Source of the DNA: an uncultured Lachnospiraceae bacterium
GTDB taxonomy: Bacteria; Bacillota; Clostridia; Lachnospirales; Lachnospiraceae
Assembly: GCA_947176505.1 (NCBI GenBank)
Contig: CAMWQW010000009.1
Location: 62,001 to 126,000, forward strand
Length of the DNA stretch: 64,000 nucleotides
Direction of reading: 5' to 3'
The notes below the pieces were generated by a model that had not been told where the DNA came from, ran no database searches, and saw only the letters and a list, made by a program, of their open reading frames with translations. The stretch's first letter is position 1; each line of letters opens with the position of its first letter. Shown here one piece after another: positions 44,764 through 51,662 of this stretch. The position numbers and the translations under genes are program-made.

Positions 44764-44826
44764 TTTCTGCAATATAAAGCCATTTTCTGCAAAGGTAATG
44801 CGATTGAAATATTTTTTTGTTATTAT
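44764..44826 (+). promoter_or_regulatory. Paired TTTCTGCAA boxes and promoter
   Basis: Boxes at 44764-44772 and 44784-44792, 20 bp apart, and TATTAT at 44821-44826, 29 bp after the second box. A 140-base leader with no clear gene leads to the 122-residue protein at 44970. Confidence 0.8.
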
Positions 44827-44969
44827 AAAATGAGTACAAAAGATATTTTATGCATATAGGTTTACACAGTGGTTAAACTGTTTATATAAATTCAGCATGA
44901 TTTTGAGACTTTTATTTATGGGAAATGTGACTTATACACATTGCGGCAATAAACTAAGGAGAGTGTGAA

Positions 44970-45338
44970 ATGGATAAATATAAAGAGTTAATAAGTATTT
45001 TTTCGGAGGTTCTCGAAAAATCTAAGGATTACCATATTGCGTATATATATCAAGTGGGTTATGTGTCTTTAATCGGTTTATTAAACAAAGAGGAAGAACA
45101 GAACTTGTCAATGATAGTTGATGAAATATTTTCTTCGCCGGAGTGCATGGCTGAAAGTTTGCTGCGTAATTGGCGCTGGCAGTGGTTTTATGAAAATAAA
45201 GATCTATTGCCACGGAAGGATTATGATGATATTTGCCAACTTGATTATGAAGTGCCAGATTGTTTGAAAGAGCAGTATAAGCAGGTCATGTTAAGCTGGC
45301 AGGATAAAATACAGGCTGTCTTGCAAGAAGAAAGTTAA
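44970..45338 (+). CDS. Unknown 122-residue protein under agr-type control
   Basis: A soluble acidic protein rich in Trp, Tyr and Leu, mostly helical (LISIFSEVLEKSKDYH, then LLRNWRWQWFYENKDLLPRKDYDD). There is no signal peptide, Cys motif or recognised domain. ATG at 44970 follows AAGGAG. Its 3' end overlaps the convergent agrB2 gene by 4 bases. It has a full paired-box promoter but sits beside the other agr system, so it links the two. It could be an immunity or regulatory factor; I cannot say. Confidence 0.75.
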   Translation: MDKYKELISIFSEVLEKSKDYHIAYIYQVGYVSLIGLLNKEEEQNLSMIVDEIFSSPECMAESLLRNWRWQWFYENKDLLPRKDYDDICQLDYEVPDCLKEQYKQVMLSWQDKIQAVLQEES

Positions 45339-45904
45339 GGCTGCCTGTATATCAATCGTCCGATCAGGGAAGTAGAGAATATAAAAGTAAATACGATTGC
45401 TTGAAGAAACATATATCTTGTGTTTTGAGTGAAAACGAAGAACAAAGCCAATAAAAAGCTGATAAGCATAGTAAAATGGGTTCTTTTAATGAAAGTGCGG
45501 TTATCCTGGGCATCTACTTCCCGATTTGGATGGTCAACAGGTCCTATGATCAGAATTAGAATGGCAGCAAATATGTATAGCGCAAAAGCAATAAGAAGTG
45601 GCATTGTTAAATATTTTACTGCCAACAGGGTAGAGGTGAGTATGAGACAGGAGCCTATAAAACAGGCAAAATATGTTTTCATATGTACACCGCCGCCAAA
45701 TGAGCGCATAGGGATAAAAAGCAGGAAAAAGAAGATACATTCCGGCAGCATACCAAGAAACAGGGCGATTATGATGCTGCATATGGTACTCACGGATAGC
45801 TCTAAAAAGCACTGAAAACCATATTGGTAAATCTCGATCAAATCCTCAGTAATAATTCCTTTCTCAAGTATATAATGCGCTAATTTTGTTGCTAAATGTT
45901 CCAT
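45335..45904 (-). CDS. agrB: AgrB-like peptide processing protease (system 2)
   Basis: A 189-residue membrane endopeptidase of the AgrB family: active-site His in RSFGGGVHMKTYF, Cys in FACFIG, and the family block GPVDHPNREVDAQ. It ends a - strand operon of regulator and kinase genes. No agrD follows it; the partner precursor appears to be the divergent gene at 48610-48756. AAAAGGAGTTG precedes the ATG on the - strand. Confidence 0.9.
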   Translation of the reverse strand: MEHLATKLAHYILEKGIITEDLIEIYQYGFQCFLELSVSTICSIIIALFLGMLPECIFFFLLFIPMRSFGGGVHMKTYFACFIGSCLILTSTLLAVKYLTMPLLIAFALYIFAAILILIIGPVDHPNREVDAQDNRTFIKRTHFTMLISFLLALFFVFTQNTRYMFLQAIVFTFIFSTSLIGRLIYRQP

Positions 45905-45943
45905 GACAACTCCTTTTTTAGATGTTGAAAAGCAATAATATTT

Positions 45944-47254
45944 TTATCTGTTACTCTCGGAATAAGAACCATACATAACAACTATCACCTGAAATACATT
46001 GTTATTATCTGTTATTTCCATTTGCCCCTGATAATTTTTGATAGCATGGCTTATTGATGAAAGTCCAAGACCATGATATATAGTATTGCTTTTGGTAGTG
46101 AAGTAGTGACCGATATTATCCTTTTTACGCTTTGTCTTGTAATTGTTTCTTATGATTAGCTGAAAAACTTCCTTTGTATAAGAAATATCAAGGTATATAA
46201 ATTTCTTCTCATCTTTTATATCCCGGCAGGCGTCCAATGCGTTTTCCATTAAGTTCCCTAAAATTATAGCTAAATGTCCGCTCTCAAACGGAAGGGATGC
46301 GGGGATAAGAACATTGATATTAAACTGAATATTATTATTTTGCGCTAAGGTATATGCGTGGTTTATTAAGGAATCTACGACTATATTACCACTGCGGGAA
46401 ACTTCTGCCATACGATCTTCAACACCTACATCTAACAGTTGTAATATGTATTTCTCCGCTTCGTTTATCTGTTTTGCTTGAACCATTCCGAGCAGTCCTG
46501 AAAGATGCTTTTTCAAATCATGCCGGATTCTACGAATTTCGAGATAGAGACTTTCACGTTCTTCTGCCTGCTGACGGCAAAGATCAAGTTGCTGTGCATA
46601 CAGGCGGTTTTGTTCCCGCAGTTCGGCATCCCGGCTTATCCAATCGTAGACCTCAAAGATAACATAGTTTACAACGAGAAGCAAAAAGCTGGCAGTGGCA
46701 GAAAATATAGCATATTCGCTATGAATATCTGCAATTAGAAAGATATGGTGCATGATATAAATGCTGCTAAATGGTATCAGAAGAATAATCAAAAAATAAT
46801 GCAGTGGAATTTCAGAGTAATGATTATCTTTGATACAGTGGCTTATAACAACTGATAAAAGCAGCATACACATTTTGGAGATGAAGCTCCCGGCATCTTG
46901 AAGCGTTCCTGCGTTAAAACCGACAGTTCTTAATATCATCATAATGATAACTTCCACCAGCATCCATACAGTACATATCAATATGGAGAATATACACCGC
47001 TGCGTCAAGTTTCTCTTACGGGTAGAAGAAGCAATCAAAAATATCAGCAGAACATTTCCAAGCAATAGCAGATGGGGTGGGAAAGCAATGCCAATATTGT
47101 TTATAGAGAGAAATACATAATATATGCCCCATTCTATGTAACTTTCTAAATGCTGTTTCCCTTGTCCCCAAAATATTTTCATGTATTTTTGTATAATGAG
47201 AAGATGGAGCAGTGGCAAAAGTAGCTCTTGTATTAGTGTTAAATATTCTGTCAT
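45944..47254 (-). CDS. GHKL sensor histidine kinase (AgrC-like, system 2)
   Basis: A 436-residue kinase with about six membrane spans in residues 1-205. A coiled linker with the His in RRIRHDLKKHLSGLLGM follows, then a GHKL ATP domain (LMENALDACRDIKD; HGLGLSSISHAIKNYQG). The ATG at 47254 overlaps the regulator's TGA, which indicates translational coupling. It should sense the cyclic peptide from agrD2. Confidence 0.88.
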   Translation of the reverse strand: MTEYLTLIQELLLPLLHLLIIQKYMKIFWGQGKQHLESYIEWGIYYVFLSINNIGIAFPPHLLLLGNVLLIFLIASSTRKRNLTQRCIFSILICTVWMLVEVIIMMILRTVGFNAGTLQDAGSFISKMCMLLLSVVISHCIKDNHYSEIPLHYFLIILLIPFSSIYIMHHIFLIADIHSEYAIFSATASFLLLVVNYVIFEVYDWISRDAELREQNRLYAQQLDLCRQQAEERESLYLEIRRIRHDLKKHLSGLLGMVQAKQINEAEKYILQLLDVGVEDRMAEVSRSGNIVVDSLINHAYTLAQNNNIQFNINVLIPASLPFESGHLAIILGNLMENALDACRDIKDEKKFIYLDISYTKEVFQLIIRNNYKTKRKKDNIGHYFTTKSNTIYHGLGLSSISHAIKNYQGQMEITDNNNVFQVIVVMYGSYSESNR

Positions 47255-47994
47255 TCTTCTATGACCGCCTTTCCACCCGCAATTTTGCAAAGCTGTTGGC
47301 GCACTTCTTTTTGGCGATCTTCACTGATTTTCAATTCTACTTCTTTTCCAATATAGCTGATGGTAATATTAAAAAAGTTCATCTTTTTTATGTAGTCGTA
47401 ATTTACTAAAAAGGACTGGTGAATACGCAGAAAATATTGCCTGCTTGCTGCCAGCTCTTTTTCAACATTGTTGAGTTTTCCATAAAAGTATTCATTAGAT
47501 CCATCTTTGAGATGAACATAAACAATTCTGTTATTGCTTTCAAAATAAACAATGTCTTTTACAGACACTTTCCGAATTTCTTTGTTGAACGTAAACTGAT
47601 AGAATACCTCTGTTTCATTGATGCGTTTACAGGATTCTTTAAAGTAGCGGGAGAACTGGGCATGATTTAAAGGTTTTGAAAGAAAGCGGAATGGTTCCAC
47701 TTCAAATAATTCCTTTAAGTATTTATCATAGCCTGATACATAAATTAACAATACAGTCCTGTCTATTTTACGAATGCGACGAGCAGCAGTTATTCCGTCA
47801 ACCTGTTCCATTTCTATGTCAATAAATATAAGTTCGTAGTGATCGCCGTTCTGAATACTTTTCAGTAGATTTTTTCCGTCAGAGAATACTTCTGTATCTA
47901 CACGGATTCCTAACTGTTGGCTTTCCTGAAGCACCAAAGTTTCAAGTTCTCCGGTAAACTGTGAATCATCATCACATATTGCTATTCTTAGCAT
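47251..47994 (-). CDS. LytTR-type response regulator (AgrA-like, system 2)
   Basis: A 247-residue regulator. Receiver: IAICDDD at the N-terminus, phospho-acceptor in LIFIDIEMEQVDG, and the SKPL Lys. LytTR DNA-binding domain: residues about 140-240 (SVKDIVYFESNNRIVYVHL, LRIHQSFLVNYDYIKKM). It overlaps the upstream XRE gene by 23 bases. The likely binding sites are the AAAAATTACAT pairs at 48509-48540 and 49645-49676, which differ from those of system 1. Confidence 0.9.
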   Translation of the reverse strand: MLRIAICDDDSQFTGELETLVLQESQQLGIRVDTEVFSDGKNLLKSIQNGDHYELIFIDIEMEQVDGITAARRIRKIDRTVLLIYVSGYDKYLKELFEVEPFRFLSKPLNHAQFSRYFKESCKRINETEVFYQFTFNKEIRKVSVKDIVYFESNNRIVYVHLKDGSNEYFYGKLNNVEKELAASRQYFLRIHQSFLVNYDYIKKMNFFNITISYIGKEVELKISEDRQKEVRQQLCKIAGGKAVIEE

Positions 47995-48370
47995 TCTTAT
48001 CCACTTCCTTTGCAGATACTTCCTCGCTCTCTTTTTGCGCCTGTTCTAAGCGCTCAAGTACGCAGCGAAGTGTCTTTTGGTTAATTTCGGACAACTTCTG
48101 ATAGCGTAGAACAATATCATAGCATTTATCCATTTCCTGATTCATGCGGTATTGTCCGTTATAATCACGTTTGGTATCAGAAATTCCAAGTATGTAGTCG
48201 GTAGTAACATTAAAGTGGTCTGCAAGTTTTATCAGCGATTCAGAAGGAATGTCATAAGCGTGGGTTTCCATTCTGCTTACCGCTTGCTGAGTAGTACAGA
48301 TTATTTCAGCAAGAGCCTCTTGTGACATGTTTAAACTCTTTCTTAGTTCACGAATACGATTTTCTGCCAT
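47972..48370 (-). CDS. XRE-family regulator heading agr operon 2
   Basis: A 132-residue protein with an N-terminal Cro/CI-type domain (IRELRKSLNMSQEALAEIICTTQQAVSRMETHAYDIPSES region) and a charged helical C-terminus. Start at 48370 is supported by GAAAGGAAG; the frame extends upstream to 48427. It is translationally overlapped with the LytTR regulator, so it probably tunes the same circuit. Confidence 0.87.
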   Translation of the reverse strand: MAENRIRELRKSLNMSQEALAEIICTTQQAVSRMETHAYDIPSESLIKLADHFNVTTDYILGISDTKRDYNGQYRMNQEMDKCYDIVLRYQKLSEINQKTLRCVLERLEQAQKESEEVSAKEVDKNAKNSNM

Positions 48371-48508
48371 ATATATAACTTCCTTTCTGATAATATTTTT
48401 ACACAAAGAGTAGAAATATGCTAACAACTATAAAATGTAAATGAAATACTCGTATATCGGTAAAGCAAATATAAGGATTGAATATTAGTTTGAGTACGAT
48501 TACAAAGG

Positions 48509-48573
48509 AAAAATTACATGCTGTGTCGGAATTTCAACATATAAAATGAAAAATGTACAAAATAAGGTATTAT
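48509..48573 (+). promoter_or_regulatory. Paired AAAAATTACAT boxes and promoter of agrD2
   Basis: AAAAATTACAT (48509-48519) and a weaker AATTTCAACAT (48530-48540) lie 21 bp apart, and TATTAT (48568-48573) starts 28 bp after the second box. The same geometry and box occur before the third peptide locus. Confidence 0.68.
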
Positions 48574-48609
48574 ACTATCATTGAATTATAAAAATTGGAG
48601 GTGCATGAT

Positions 48610-48756
48610 ATGTTAGGTAATAATAAGAAAAATTTTACAGCAGCAATTTTGGAAAAGGTGGCACGCAGTTCTGTAAAAGTAGCAGCGGACAGTAGATGTA
48701 TGTATTGTCTGCACCAGCCTAAGCAGCCGACAGGAATTAAGAAATTTTCCAGATAA
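48610..48756 (+). CDS. agrD: AgrD-like cyclic autoinducer precursor (system 2)
   Basis: A 48-residue peptide starting MLGNNKKNFTAAILEKVA, with a helical leader, a core at Cys30 (DSRCMYCLH) and the tail QPKQPTGIKKFSR. The Cys-x4-His-Gln-Pro-Lys-x-Pro pattern equals that of agrD1 (CIGIGHQPKRP). A ring CMYCL is the simplest prediction; the second Cys (33) is unusual. GGAGG lies 8 bases before the ATG. It is transcribed away from the regulator operon and separated from agrB2 by about 2.7 kb. A perfect-stem terminator follows. Confidence 0.88.
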   Translation: MLGNNKKNFTAAILEKVARSSVKVAADSRCMYCLHQPKQPTGIKKFSR

Positions 48757-48775
48757 GTAAGCTGGCATACGGAAG

Positions 48776-48821
48776 AAAATACTGCCATATATGTGAGAAC
48801 TCATATGTATGGCAGTATTTT
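48776..48821 (+). terminator. Terminator after agrD2
   Basis: AAAATACTGCCATA (48776-48789) and TATGGCAGTATTTT (48808-48821) form a perfect 14-bp stem. It isolates agrD2 as a one-gene unit. Confidence 0.88.
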
Positions 48822-48920
48822 GGGAAAAAGGTAGTTTCTTTTTATCATTTCAGTTTTGTCAACTCATTTCCACTGTATTGAACTAAAAAAATATACAGTA
48901 AGTAATCTGTACGGAAGAAT

Positions 48921-48973
48921 ATGAAAACACACGAATGACATTCGATATTTGAAATTCATGCGTGTGTTTTCAT
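48921..48973. repeat. Long inverted repeat in intergenic region
   Basis: ATGAAAACACACG (48921-48933) pairs perfectly with CGTGTGTTTTCAT (48961-48973); further partial pairing (AATGA/TCAT) extends inward. The loop is about 27 bases including TTCGATATTTGAA, itself a near-palindrome. No T run follows, so an operator or structured RNA is as likely as a terminator. Confidence 0.5.
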
Positions 48974-49067
48974 ACGCAAATTTAGGACAGGGGCATACTG
49001 AATATTTTAATATTAATAGCATATGGGAAAGGAAGATTTCTCGATTTAACAAAAAAGCACAGAGGAG

Positions 49068-49129
49068 AAAGAATACATATGGAAGGGCATGTCCTGACAT
49101 AATGTATTCTTTTTTTTATGCCTGTCGAA
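49068..49129 (+). promoter_or_regulatory. Leader hairpin plus Spo0A-like box before XRE paralogue B
   Basis: AAAGAATACAT (49068-49078) pairs with ATGTATTCTTT (49102-49112), followed by a T run, then TGTCGAA at 49123-49129. Order and spacing parallel the leader at 42361-42421 before the paralogous gene. Confidence 0.4.
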
Positions 49130-49215
49130 ATATACAATTTCATGTCTGGGTTTGTATCCGTAGTCCTCCATGTAGTTCTTCATTTCAAAAATAAATAAGA
49201 ATGGAGAACAAATAA

Positions 49216-49548
49216 ATGAAGGATATAAGATATATTATTGCGGACAACGTGAAACTATACCGGAAAAAAGAAAATTTAACACAAGCAGAGCTTGCGGAAC
49301 GGGCGGAGCTTTCACTGGATTCCATAAAACGGATTGAGGGTGGAAAAAGAACAATGTCATTAGAGAACTTTATAAGGCTTTCGGATGCACTCCGTGTACC
49401 GTTATCATTTTTTTTGTATGATCAGGCAGATATATTGTCAGAAACAGAGCGGATACGCTGTATATTAGATGGCAAAAATGAGAAGCAAAAGGAATATCTA
49501 TTACATATACTACAAGAAATGGCAAAAGAAATGGACAAGCTATCTTAA
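49216..49548 (+). CDS. XRE-family helix-turn-helix regulator (paralogue B)
   Basis: A 110-residue paralogue of the protein at 42523-42855, same length, with DNVKLYRKKENLTQAELAERAELSLDSIKRIEGG as the DNA-binding part and a similar helical tail ending MDKLS. GGAG precedes the ATG. It lies between agrD2 and the third peptide locus. The near-identical recognition helices suggest both copies bind similar sites. Confidence 0.88.
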   Translation: MKDIRYIIADNVKLYRKKENLTQAELAERAELSLDSIKRIEGGKRTMSLENFIRLSDALRVPLSFFLYDQADILSETERIRCILDGKNEKQKEYLLHILQEMAKEMDKLS

Positions 49549-49644
49549 AGACGTTCGGCGTATAGGGTTTCTATACGCCCGCCTTATATAGTGAATAGTA
49601 TTAAAGTAGGAAATTATAGTAACTCAACATTATGAGGAAAAGGG

Positions 49645-49709
49645 AAAAATTACATGTTAATTCGTAAAAATTACATTAAGACATTTTTCTGGTTTTTTTG
49701 ATATATTAT
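49645..49709 (+). promoter_or_regulatory. Paired AAAAATTACAT boxes and promoter of peptide locus 3
   Basis: Two exact AAAAATTACAT copies (49645-49655 and 49666-49676) lie 21 bp apart, and TATTAT (49704-49709) starts 28 bp after the second. It matches the agrD2 promoter, so agr system 2 is the likely activator. Confidence 0.78.
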
Positions 49710-49751
49710 CTATCTATAAACATTTACACGGAAAAAGATTGGAGTGAAAAA

Positions 49752-51314
49752 ATGAATAAAGATGCTGCGATACAATTTTTAGAAAAAATTAGTGGGGATA
49801 AGAATTATTCACGCTTTGGTAGATGCTTCAAAACAAAAGCCAAGAACTATTTTTATGATACAGGCACAGGAAAAGTATGTGAGTGTGAGGCGAATGAGTA
49901 TAAGTTATTAGAAACTTTAATCAATAAAAATGATTACTCCACTGTAGTCAGGATGCTTGATAACCCGGAATATCTTGATGCGATGAAAAATATTAGGGAA
50001 TTATATGAAAGTGAAAATATGTTTCAGGATCGTGGAATTTCATTTTTTGAGTTTCCTAATGAGAAGGATATTGATGATGGTACAGAAAAGGGTGTCCGGC
50101 AAATTATTTTGGAAGTTACGGAACAGTGCAATTTGAGATGCAAATATTGCATATATAATGAAGCGTTTGAAAGAAATAGAAATTTTTCTGCAAAAAACAT
50201 GGAATGGAATGTAGCAAAAAGAGCATTAGATTTTGCAGCATTACATAGTCAGGAAAAATTAACCATAGGCTTCTATGGAGGAGAACCGCTTTTGAGATTT
50301 CCTTTAGTGAAACAATGTGTTGATTATGCAAGAAAAATAATGTCTGACAAAGAAATAATATATTCGTTTACAACCAATTTAACGCTTGTCACAGATGAGA
50401 TTGCAAATTATTTGGCGGCTCTTGAAGATTGCAGTTTGCTGGTTAGCTTAGATGGTCCTATGGAGGTACATGATAAGTTTAGGATAAATACTAATGGTGT
50501 AGGGAGCTTTGAAGCAGCAATGGCAGGCTTAAAAAAATTAGTAAAGGCATTTGGCAACAGGGCTGAAAAATGTATTTCTATTAATACGGTAGTATGTCCT
50601 CCATATAGTATCGAAAAAGTAAATGAGATCAGCAATTTCTTTGATTCCCTTGAATGGTTGCCTTCAAAAACTGTTCGCAGACTATCTTATGTTAGTCCGG
50701 ATAGCTTAAATGAAAAAGATTTAGAGGGATATAAGGAAATTAAGGAGATGACAGATGAAGAATTTTATAAACAGCCTGACGAGGTAATAGATCCCATCGG
50801 GGAGTGGGCTTTTGCAAAGATTAATCAGTCAAAATTGACAAGAGAAAATAGCGGCATATTTGGTGACTTTATTCAGAATGACTTTTTGCGCATTCATAAA
50901 CGCTGGCTTACAAAGGAACCATTAGATTTTATGCCTATGCATGGCTGCTGTATTCCGGGAATGAGACGGCTTTATTGTACAACAGAAGGAAATTTTAAAG
51001 CTTGTGAAAGAATAGGAAACTCTCCATCTATTGGAAATGTTTATGATGGTATATCAAAACATGATATTTATGAAAAGTATGTAAAGGAATATGGAGAAAA
51101 GGTTGCGCCATTATGCGCAGAATGTTGGGCTAAAAATATCTGTTCATTGTGTTATATTACCTGTTTTAATGAAAATGGGGTTGATATGAAACGAAAGGAG
51201 ATAAGTTGCATGTCGTCAAGAAACACTTGTGAGCGGAGACTTGTACATTACCATGAATCCCTTGAACGTGATCCTGATAGCTTGGATTTTTTGAATGAAG
51301 TAAAAATGCAATAA
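49752..51314 (+). CDS. Radical SAM/SPASM peptide maturase 3
   Basis: A 520-residue iron-sulfur enzyme, related to but more diverged than the two CcpM-type enzymes. An N-terminal wing of about 115 residues precedes the cluster motif EQCNLRCKYC, then FYGGEPLLRF and VSLDGP. The SPASM part has CCIPGMRRLY, FKACERIGN and CAECWAKNICSLC with additional Cys. ATG at 49752 follows GGAG. It should install thioether or related links in the peptide encoded just downstream (51368-51556). Substrate pairing is by adjacency. Confidence 0.9.
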   Translation: MNKDAAIQFLEKISGDKNYSRFGRCFKTKAKNYFYDTGTGKVCECEANEYKLLETLINKNDYSTVVRMLDNPEYLDAMKNIRELYESENMFQDRGISFFEFPNEKDIDDGTEKGVRQIILEVTEQCNLRCKYCIYNEAFERNRNFSAKNMEWNVAKRALDFAALHSQEKLTIGFYGGEPLLRFPLVKQCVDYARKIMSDKEIIYSFTTNLTLVTDEIANYLAALEDCSLLVSLDGPMEVHDKFRINTNGVGSFEAAMAGLKKLVKAFGNRAEKCISINTVVCPPYSIEKVNEISNFFDSLEWLPSKTVRRLSYVSPDSLNEKDLEGYKEIKEMTDEEFYKQPDEVIDPIGEWAFAKINQSKLTRENSGIFGDFIQNDFLRIHKRWLTKEPLDFMPMHGCCIPGMRRLYCTTEGNFKACERIGNSPSIGNVYDGISKHDIYEKYVKEYGEKVAPLCAECWAKNICSLCYITCFNENGVDMKRKEISCMSSRNTCERRLVHYHESLERDPDSLDFLNEVKMQ

Positions 51315-51367
51315 GATATCAACTCTTTTGAGTTTTGATAAATATTTATGGAAAGGAGGACAATCCT

Positions 51368-51556
51368 ATGAAATTGGTTAATCCGGTTGGGAGAGAGGCA
51401 ACAACTCTTGGTACAGAAGCGAATTACGAAACAAGGAGCGGATGTACATGCAGCTTATGGTTGATGAGTAGCTATTATACCGATTCTGGTTGCGGTTGCT
51501 TCTGCATAGGCAATGATGATCAGCTGTTCAAATATTCTGACAATGCGAAGAATTAA
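51368..51556 (+). CDS. Cys-rich RiPP precursor (peptide 3)
   Basis: A 62-residue precursor. Leader MKLVNPVGREATTLGTEANY, then two Cys clusters: Cys26 and 28 (GCTCSLW) and Cys42, 44 and 46 (GCGCFCIG), separated by a Ser/Tyr-rich loop, and an acidic tail. Strong GAAAGGAGG at 51350-51358. It differs in leader from peptides 1 and 2, consistent with its own diverged maturase. A perfect-stem terminator follows before the transporter. Confidence 0.83.
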   Translation: MKLVNPVGREATTLGTEANYETRSGCTCSLWLMSSYYTDSGCGCFCIGNDDQLFKYSDNAKN

Positions 51557-51578
51557 GAGCTGATGCTGGCACAAGTGG

Positions 51579-51615
51579 AGTATCTCTGGGGTTTTCCCAG
51601 AGATACTTTATTATT
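51579..51615 (+). terminator. Terminator after precursor 3
   Basis: AGTATCTCTGGG (51579-51590) pairs perfectly with CCCAGAGATACT (51596-51607), followed by TTATTATT. It would limit expression of the downstream transporter and protease compared with the precursor. Confidence 0.88.
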
Positions 51616-51662
51616 AGATGTATTCTTTTGGATATATGCTTAAATTATTAGGAGAAATGATA

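Noticed and set aside
18005..44792. The repeated TTTCTGCAA boxes as a CRISPR array or dispersed mobile repeat
   Set aside because: Copies are short pairs at fixed 20-bp spacing in separate intergenic regions with promoter elements; no spacer series and no cas genes.
45429..45815. 128-codon + strand frame opposite agrB2
   Set aside because: It mirrors the real agrB2 gene on the other strand, which has clear family motifs.
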